A DNA stretch of 42,623 nt from a virus: positions 1 through 42,623 of the IMG/VR virus record IMGVR_UViG_3300009790_000023; one strand, 5' to 3'. How positions within the stretch are numbered: the first letter of the stretch is position 1; every line of letters starts with the position of its first letter. This document shows positions 37,531-42,623 of the stretch, piece after piece. The notes beneath the pieces were generated by a model. The model searched no databases. It was not told the DNA's origin and saw nothing but the letters and a program-made list of their open reading frames with translations. The translations under genes and the position numbers were made by a program.

Positions 37531-37948
37531 ATTAGCTTTGCTATCTATTACTTTTGCCCCACAAGTTAGGGGAGAAACAATAGTGCCAAATTTCCAGCAA
37601 GGAATTTTAAATAATCACACAGAAACTAAATCAGTAATAAAACGCGACTTGACTGTTTTTGAGTTCCGTAATGGATATGAACTAACAGTCGGGGGAACAA
37701 ACATTAAGCCCTCAACGAATAATATTGCACCTTCAGGGTTTGTAAAAACAGCAGGAACAGTTTCAGGAGTAGCTACTACTTATGTCATGCCGGAACTATC
37801 AACTAAGCCTCAATATTCAATCGTCAACGAAGGTGCATCCTTTAGTTACTATGAAACATTGGAGACACCAGGGATAAAATCTATGACAAAAATAATAGAA
37901 GAACAAACTATAGAAAGTATCTCAGACAGTACGAGTACTTTTCAATGA
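37511..37948 (+). CDS. Exported protein, unknown (145 aa)
   Basis: The signal peptide is MKSWLSKLALLSITFAPQVRG, with probable cleavage near RGE. The mature part (ETIVPNFQQGILNNHTETKS, RDLTVFEFRNGYELTVGGTN, KPQYSIVNEGASFSYYETLE) is strand-rich with no cysteines. It overlaps the genes on both sides (20 bp and ATGA), so the three exported proteins are surely co-translated and may form a complex at the envelope. Confidence 0.7.
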   Translation: MKSWLSKLALLSITFAPQVRGETIVPNFQQGILNNHTETKSVIKRDLTVFEFRNGYELTVGGTNIKPSTNNIAPSGFVKTAGTVSGVATTYVMPELSTKPQYSIVNEGASFSYYETLETPGIKSMTKIIEEQTIESISDSTSTFQ

Positions 37949-38625
37949 AAAATATATATTTAGCTCTCTTATTTATTACTTTACCTGTTAAATCCTTCGC
38001 ACAAAGTATTAATACTTCGAGCCAATCTACTGGGTCAGTAGTTAATCAAGCGGTGCAAGTAGTTCCTTCGAGGCAGTTCCAATATCAATTAGGAACAAGT
38101 CAAGTTTGCCAAGGAGCAACATTAAATATATCGCCATTCCTTAGTGCTACCAACAGCTTTGGGTCGCCTTATCAACCATATTATTCTAAACCTATCTATT
38201 CTACAAAAGATATAGAGGGAGCATTTGATGATAATAATAATCCAATTGGTGATGGAGAACCAGACGAACCTAACAAGATCATCAGAATAGAACAAGTAAG
38301 AACAGGGATGCAGCAGTCAAATACAAGTTTAAACGGTGGCATAACGGCAACATTCAGTATTCCACTATCTTTTAAATACCAAAAGATGTGCAGGCGCGGG
38401 ATGGAAAGACAAGTCGAATTATATGAGGCATCCCTAGCGTCGAAGCGGTTAAATTATGAGATGTCAAGATTAGCTACGTGCTCGAAACACATCAGAGCAG
38501 GAAATATTTTTACTGGAGAAATGGCAAAAATATGTGCAGATGTAAAAGTAGTTTCGCCTCCTAATGTTGAACATACCCACGCTATTTCTTCCGAGATCTC
38601 TGTAACTTCTGACGCTCAGAAATAG
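37945..38625 (+). CDS. Exported protein with helical C-terminus (226 aa)
   Basis: The signal peptide is MKNIYLALLFITLPVKSFA, with cleavage before QS. The mature protein has a Gln/Ser/Val start (INTSSQSTGSVVNQAVQVVP), a QLGTSQVCQGATLNISPFL segment, an acidic linker (DDNNNPIGDGEPDEPNK) and a helical CRRGMERQVELYEASLASKR region with four cysteines, which could form disulphides in the periplasm. Proteins of this type sit in the same trio in some cyanophages. Its last 44 bp overlap the convergent minus-strand gene. Confidence 0.7.
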   Translation: MKNIYLALLFITLPVKSFAQSINTSSQSTGSVVNQAVQVVPSRQFQYQLGTSQVCQGATLNISPFLSATNSFGSPYQPYYSKPIYSTKDIEGAFDDNNNPIGDGEPDEPNKIIRIEQVRTGMQQSNTSLNGGITATFSIPLSFKYQKMCRRGMERQVELYEASLASKRLNYEMSRLATCSKHIRAGNIFTGEMAKICADVKVVSPPNVEHTHAISSEISVTSDAQK

Positions 38626-39202
38626 ATAATACTTTCTCTTTTTTACCAATTAATTTTTTAACTTTACCAATTAATTGTTTAAATAATGGTTTCAATGCTT
38701 TGGTCAGGATGGGAGCTAACAGAGTTGCACTTGTAGCCACTAATGTTATTCCGAATGTGGTTGCAGCTACCGAGGGACTAGGAAGATACTTGTCTGCAAT
38801 ATTGGTCGGCCCCCATATCTCAAGGCACTTATCCCCGACCAGCTCGAACCCGATTACCTTCTCTTTCGCCTTCGCATTTCTTATATCTCCTAACCGATAC
38901 TGTTGATCTTTAGCAGGACATTCAATTTCTATGTCTCCTATATCAGTTAAACCTGTATCTACATCTGAATTATCATTCTTGTTTTTTTGTGGTTTTGTTT
39001 CGTCCTCAGGGGGTGTTGGGGTAGGAGGTTTTTTATATCTCTGCATTTTTACAGGGTTATATCTCATCGGTTCAAAGAACGGAAAGATAAAATCAAACCC
39101 TGGCTTTTCTACATTTAATTCTCTTGTTATCTGAGGAGTAGTAGGCAGACTATTTATTCTTGGTATTCCAACTTTCTCTACTTCTATCTTTTCAATCTTC
39201 AC
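38582..39202 (-). CDS. Membrane-anchored protein, unknown (206 aa)
   Basis: A hydrophilic, proline-rich N-terminal region (KKPPTPTPPEDETKPQKNKN) precedes a small domain with two cysteines (IECPAKDQQYRLGDIRNAKA, ELVGDKCLEIWGP). A single hydrophobic segment follows (TTFGITLVATSATLLAPIL, about residues 148-166), then a strongly basic tail (KVKKLIGKKEKVL). The C-terminus overlaps the convergent exported gene by 44 bp. It is the last gene of the leftward unit. The function is unknown. Confidence 0.7.
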   Translation of the reverse strand: MKIEKIEVEKVGIPRINSLPTTPQITRELNVEKPGFDFIFPFFEPMRYNPVKMQRYKKPPTPTPPEDETKPQKNKNDNSDVDTGLTDIGDIEIECPAKDQQYRLGDIRNAKAKEKVIGFELVGDKCLEIWGPTNIADKYLPSPSVAATTFGITLVATSATLLAPILTKALKPLFKQLIGKVKKLIGKKEKVLSISERQKLQRSRKK

Positions 39203-39206
39203 AAAG

Positions 39207-39722
39207 TTAGCAATCTACGAAGTCGCCACCTATCTCTTTCCCTAACTCGCCTGCTTTCTTGGTGGCTAATGCGCTGGCAATCCAGCCGATTACAGGTATC
39301 CCAGATAAAGTACTTGCTGCCGGAGTGGCAGTAACCAACGAAGTTCCAACTATTTCTCCCTGTGATTCAGCGCTGCCTTTATCCTTTATACATTGAATAT
39401 AACTGGCTGCTAATTCTGCATCTCCTCCAGGTCGATGGGCAACATATTCTTTTCTTACATAGTCAGTCTTACCATTCCATTTTGTTTTCTCAGAAGAGAA
39501 TAAAGTTGTCTTGGGTTGGTGCATGTTATGTGTAACTACTACCTCTAAATCACCAGACTCAGAACGGTTGTATCGCAGTTGACTCGCCGAGTTCTCAGTC
39601 GTTTGGAGTCGAGCTAAATCGGGTATGCCGTCTTTATTTGCAGAAGACAGCAAAGTTAAGGACATCAAGTTACTAGAAATCAGCCCTATTCCTAGTAGTC
39701 CAGGTAAAAAATATTCTTTCAT
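39207..39722 (-). CDS. Membrane or exported protein, unknown (171 aa)
   Basis: The N-terminus (MKEYFLPGLLGIGLISSNLM, then SLTLLSSANK) is a hydrophobic segment usable as a signal or anchor. The middle is polar and strand-rich (NMHQPKTTLFSSEKTKWNGK), and the C-terminus has a glycine/alanine membrane-like stretch (LSGIPVIGWIASALATKKAG) ending in FVDC. It overlaps the upstream gene by TAATG and lies 4 bp before the 206-aa gene. The three minus-strand genes at 38.6-39.9 kb form an envelope-related cluster facing the exported trio. Confidence 0.65.
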   Translation of the reverse strand: MKEYFLPGLLGIGLISSNLMSLTLLSSANKDGIPDLARLQTTENSASQLRYNRSESGDLEVVVTHNMHQPKTTLFSSEKTKWNGKTDYVRKEYVAHRPGGDAELAASYIQCIKDKGSAESQGEIVGTSLVTATPAASTLSGIPVIGWIASALATKKAGELGKEIGGDFVDC

Positions 39723-39925
39723 TACTTAAATGGCAGAGCTGGCCCAGTAGCACTAGGCATTTTGATTTGATTTTGAATGACATCAACCATCTGATCTTGA
39801 AGAGTCAATATCATATTGTTCATAAATTCAACTCGTTTCATATACATTATTCCTCCTCCAGTTACGACCATTAAGGACATAACAAACGATGCTACTGACA
39901 TAGCATTGATAATTTTTTGCAGCAT
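39722..39925 (-). CDS. Small single-pass membrane protein (67 aa)
   Basis: MLQKIINAMSVASFVMSLMV is followed by VTGGGIMYMKRVEFMNNMIL and a helical QDQMVDVIQNQIKMPSATGP tail. One transmembrane helix lies at residues 8-29. Small proteins with an MLxKIxNxxSVASF start occur repeatedly in marine cyanophages, with unknown role. A lysis or virion-membrane function is possible. The leader contains the reverse complement of the CGACCCTG-x-AGAC repeat. Confidence 0.72.
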   Translation of the reverse strand: MLQKIINAMSVASFVMSLMVVTGGGIMYMKRVEFMNNMILTLQDQMVDVIQNQIKMPSATGPALPFK

Positions 39926-39933
39926 TAAACTTT

Positions 39934-39955
39934 ACGACCCTGTAGACATAGCCTA
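39934..39955 (+). repeat. CGACCCTG-x-AGAC repeat, second copy
   Basis: Read on the plus strand it is TACGACCCTGTAGACATAGC followed by CTAG. It matches the 36551 copy at 20 of 22 positions of the ACGACCC to GCCTA core. It lies between two minus-strand genes (39925 and 39980 ends) and is oriented against them, so if it is a promoter it would be antisense; the minus-strand reading is equally possible. Confidence 0.55.
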
Positions 39956-39979
39956 GCTCTTATTTATGTCTATGCAATC

Positions 39980-40135
39980 TTAAGCGGCTGGCTGTGTACC
40001 TTTAGCTATTGCGTTGATTTTTTGCTGAATAGGAAAAGCTCTTTGTGAACTTGCGTCAAACTGAGCCTTTAAATCTTTTTGAATTTCTTCCTCTTTTGCT
40101 AATGCAGCACCTAATTCTTGTAAGTTCTCAGACAT
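39980..40135 (-). CDS. Small helical protein (51 aa)
   Basis: The frame from ATG 40135 reads MSENLQELGAALAKEEEIQK, then DLKAQFDASSQRAFPIQQKI and ends AKGTQPAA. It is a charged helix, probably soluble. There is no strong ribosome site, but the frame fills the space between the 115-aa and 67-aa genes and has a coding-like composition. The function is unknown. Confidence 0.55.
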   Translation of the reverse strand: MSENLQELGAALAKEEEIQKDLKAQFDASSQRAFPIQQKINAIAKGTQPAA

Positions 40136-40169
40136 AAAAATAATTTATTGCGATTAAAGTATAGCCGTT

Positions 40170-40517
40170 TTAGCTCCAGGGGAAACCGTACATAACGTCA
40201 GGTGTAAATTCTCTTTGAACTGCTAATGAATTTAATAATCTATCTTCTACATCTTTAGAGCTTGGCCCAAACTCTTCTCCTTTTGCGTTTCTTGCATCTA
40301 AAGTGTCTTTAACCCATTGGATAGCTAGGTCATTAGTAATAGCTTCAAAAGCAACTGGAGTTTCAGGAGCAGCTTCTAAATGAATGGAAGCTTGCTCATA
40401 AGCTGCATCTTTTTTCTCATCATCTGCTACTGCAACACGATATTCGATCAAAGATACAATTCCTGTATCTTTTGCTCTTTCTATTCTCAGGATTGACCAA
40501 GTGTTTGCGATGGCCAT
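40170..40517 (-). CDS. Conserved-type phage protein after the tail fibre (115 aa)
   Basis: MAIANTWSILRIERAKDTGI, then VSLIEYRVAVADDEKKDAAY, then a PETPVAFEAITNDLAIQWVK segment. Short proteins opening with an xxTWxIxxL strand and a VxxxxxRVxAxD pattern commonly follow tail-fibre genes in marine phages. They are thought to be fibre-associated or structural; I cannot state a function. The start is 3 bp after the fibre stop. Confidence 0.7.
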   Translation of the reverse strand: MAIANTWSILRIERAKDTGIVSLIEYRVAVADDEKKDAAYEQASIHLEAAPETPVAFEAITNDLAIQWVKDTLDARNAKGEEFGPSSKDVEDRLLNSLAVQREFTPDVMYGFPWS

Positions 40518-40520
40518 TAG

Positions 40521-42623
40521 TTAACCTCCATGATTATGTGATGAATTAGAATATGTAGAGTATGGTTGTCTGTGCATTACGTTAGCAGTCATCAATAACT
40601 TGTCAGTACCTACTGCTAATCCCGCCAATGGTGTATTGGTAAATTGTGGACCTTGTGTAGCATTAGAAGCATTAGGGTTCCAACTGTTTTCTGCATCTGG
40701 ATGCCTTTGGTTGTTAGCGTTATCCCAAGTGTAACCGTCACCGATTGGCCAAAACGAACTATTTTCGTCTTCATCGGCTATTGTTCCATTTGCCTGAATA
40801 AAGTATGGCCAACCAGGTTTTAAACTAGAGAAGCCTTCAACAACAGAGCCATAAGTTTGGATAGTTGCTGTTTGACCGTTGCTATATGCTTGTTTAGGGA
40901 ATCCGACAAAGTAGTTCGGTCCTGGTAAGTTAGATATTGTGCTGGTAGTTTTGAATCTTTTCATATAAGCATTGTTTGCGTTGTGGTTATTAGTAGACAT
41001 AAACACCCATCCATCTAATAGATAAGTATTGTTTTTTGGTAAAGCACATAGGAGTACTTTGTCTTGCCAATACCAATTATCATTCCAATCCCCTCCTGAA
41101 CTAAGTGAGTTATTACTGCCAACAGCAAATCTTTCAATCTTGTTTTGGCTACCACCACCAGGATAAGTTCTATAACTACAAAAGTAGTGATTAGATTTTC
41201 CGTCCCAGACCATATCTCCATTCATATTGGTTTCAGTCTGACCACTTACGTTAGATGCACTTCCCCATGTAATAGATGAACTCCCTGGAGTACCAGCAAT
41301 AGCTCTCCATCCTCTCCAACCACTGCTACTACTTGGGTAAGCAACTACAACATGATTATCTGTAGAGCCATATGCAATACGAAGACCAGCATCATATGTA
41401 GCAGATCGGTATGCAGTAGCAAGTGTTTGTTCTGAGCCTAAACTGATATTTGTTCCACTTACAGTTATATATCTATAATAAATCTGAGTACCAATTTGAT
41501 AAACTAGGTAACTTCTATTGGCGTTTGAATCATAAGCCATTCTACAGTATCGAACATCAGCACTTCTAAATTGTGTGACGCCTCCATACGTAACAGAAGC
41601 ACTTGAGTTTGTACCTGACACTGTTACTGTTCTTATATAACCTCTATAACTGTTACTCTTATCAGCCCAACAAATTATAGCTTTATTGACGTTTTCGTCA
41701 TAACAACCATTAAGGAAATAAGCACTATTATTTGAACTTGAGAAGGTGTGAGCACTACTTATATTCATGCCATTACCAGAAACTCCACTTGCACTTGTAG
41801 GTTCAATTATCCTTATGACACCAGGACCATATCCTCCAATCATTTGAAGTACTAAACCATTGTCAGGGCTGTAAATACCCCATGCCAAGTCCTCCATTGT
41901 AGTTGAAGAGCTATGGTTTAGGTTGGTCCATGTATTATTAGAACTTAAACTACCGCTGGAGTTTACGTGCACACAAGCTACTTCATAACCTACGTCACAT
42001 AGAACAATTTTGTCGTGGGTATTGTCATATGTCATATTCGCTCCATCATTCTTCGAACTTCTTAGATAAGTACTTCCATTATCGGTTATGTTATTACCCA
42101 AAGTGTTAGCGGTAGTAGTTGTATCTATTTGTTTAACTTGCCCATTTGACTTGATATACACACCCTTATTAGCAGCCAAAGCACCATCAGCAGTAGCCGT
42201 AAATGAAGCACCACCAGCAGGGAGGTTTGTTAGGTTTGAACCATCACCGTGAATTTCATTGACATAAACATTTGAGCTAGATAACGCACCACTAGAACCT
42301 ACGTTATTTTGGTGAATAATTTCTCTATAAGCACTAGCGTCATAAAAATAAGGTTGAGAACCTAATCTCAGCCCCTTACCTACGTGCTCGTTCCAGAGAA
42401 ATACGTATCCACCATTGTATTCCCAATAAGCTTTATTAGTTGTACCGCTTCTGAGTCTTATGTAAGGATCACTTGAACCTTGTAAAATAAGTTTTTGATT
42501 ATTACCGTCATTAATAGTTAAGACACCATTGAATGTATCGCCTTGATCAGATCTTAAATAATTTGAACCTTGAACACCATCTAACGTATCGGCATCTAAT
42601 CCACTGCCAGACCCATCGTTGCC
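40521..42623 (-). CDS. Tail fibre/adhesin, C-terminal part (cut by right edge)
   Basis: The frame is open to the window edge, so the apparent start at 42179 is only an internal leucine codon (TTG) and the protein continues upstream. The visible 700 residues begin NDGSGSGLDADTLDGVQGSN, a motif of phage fibre shafts, then a QKLILQGSSDPYIRLRSGTT beta region. The C-terminal part has repeated strand motifs (SATYDAGLRIAYGSTDNHVV, NVNKAIICWADKSNS) resembling beta-propeller-like repeats. The end is FTNTPLAGLAVGTDKLLMTA then a SHNHGG tail. It probably determines receptor binding. It may be the other half of the fibre gene at 1-2170. Confidence 0.88.
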   Translation of the reverse strand, partial: GNDGSGSGLDADTLDGVQGSNYLRSDQGDTFNGVLTINDGNNQKLILQGSSDPYIRLRSGTTNKAYWEYNGGYVFLWNEHVGKGLRLGSQPYFYDASAYREIIHQNNVGSSGALSSSNVYVNEIHGDGSNLTNLPAGGASFTATADGALAANKGVYIKSNGQVKQIDTTTTANTLGNNITDNGSTYLRSSKNDGANMTYDNTHDKIVLCDVGYEVACVHVNSSGSLSSNNTWTNLNHSSSTTMEDLAWGIYSPDNGLVLQMIGGYGPGVIRIIEPTSASGVSGNGMNISSAHTFSSSNNSAYFLNGCYDENVNKAIICWADKSNSYRGYIRTVTVSGTNSSASVTYGGVTQFRSADVRYCRMAYDSNANRSYLVYQIGTQIYYRYITVSGTNISLGSEQTLATAYRSATYDAGLRIAYGSTDNHVVVAYPSSSSGWRGWRAIAGTPGSSSITWGSASNVSGQTETNMNGDMVWDGKSNHYFCSYRTYPGGGSQNKIERFAVGSNNSLSSGGDWNDNWYWQDKVLLCALPKNNTYLLDGWVFMSTNNHNANNAYMKRFKTTSTISNLPGPNYFVGFPKQAYSNGQTATIQTYGSVVEGFSSLKPGWPYFIQANGTIADEDENSSFWPIGDGYTWDNANNQRHPDAENSWNPNASNATQGPQFTNTPLAGLAVGTDKLLMTANVMHRQPYSTYSNSSHNHGG

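Noticed and set aside
42623-42623. Simple circular closure of the window
   Set aside because: Joining position 42623 to position 1 breaks the fibre reading frame (codon phases do not match), so the window is not an exactly closed circle.

Overview
The window looks like most of the genome of a T7-like (autographivirus-type) marine podovirus, probably infecting a picocyanobacterium or another marine bacterium. The basis is a complete T7-type morphogenesis set (portal, scaffold, capsid, tubular tail proteins A and B, gp13/14/15-like proteins, two giant internal virion proteins, tail fibre, terminase), a single-subunit phage RNA polymerase, a tyrosine integrase next to a tRNA, and several small proteins of a cyanophage type. 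I see no photosynthesis gene (psbA, hli, talC), so the host is inferred only.

Layout. Nearly all virion genes lie on the minus strand, from 24.7 kb down to the left edge, where a tail-fibre gene is cut. Minus-strand genes resume at the right edge inside the C-terminal half of a tail-fibre gene and run down to 38.6 kb. This fits one leftward late unit interrupted by the ends of the window, as if a circular or permuted genome had been opened inside the fibre gene. Joining the two ends directly does not keep the reading frame, so some sequence is missing or there are two fibre genes. The rightward unit starts near 25.4 kb. It holds small early genes (25.9-27.6 kb), two small winged-helix proteins (27.6-28.5 kb), the integrase and a tRNA(CAU)/attP (28.6-29.7 kb), RNA polymerase (29.9-32.3 kb), an SSB-like protein, a RusA-like resolvase, a zinc ribbon, primase-helicase and a 5'-3' exonuclease (32.4-36.3 kb), then a holin-like protein and three exported proteins (36.6-38.6 kb). 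The two units diverge around 25.3 kb and converge with overlap at 38.6 kb.

How it fits together. A host-type promoter at 25.37 kb could start rightward transcription, with an early hairpin that may attenuate it. Int would act on the tRNA-embedded attP, which lies exactly between int and the RNA polymerase gene. Integration would therefore separate the polymerase and replication genes from the upstream early promoter. In the lytic mode the phage polymerase would transcribe the replication and late genes, with a strong hairpin terminator after the capsid gene as in T7.

Most notable points: no DNA polymerase gene is visible although the other replication genes are present; the largest internal virion protein carries a ParB-like domain and an HExxH metallopeptidase signature; a small-terminase-like gene lies on the opposite strand inside the late region; TACCACGACC leader cassettes with twin hairpins recur before SD-poor genes; and two control regions (25.6 and 29.8 kb) share sequence. 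All function calls come from reading the sequence by eye; no database search was run.
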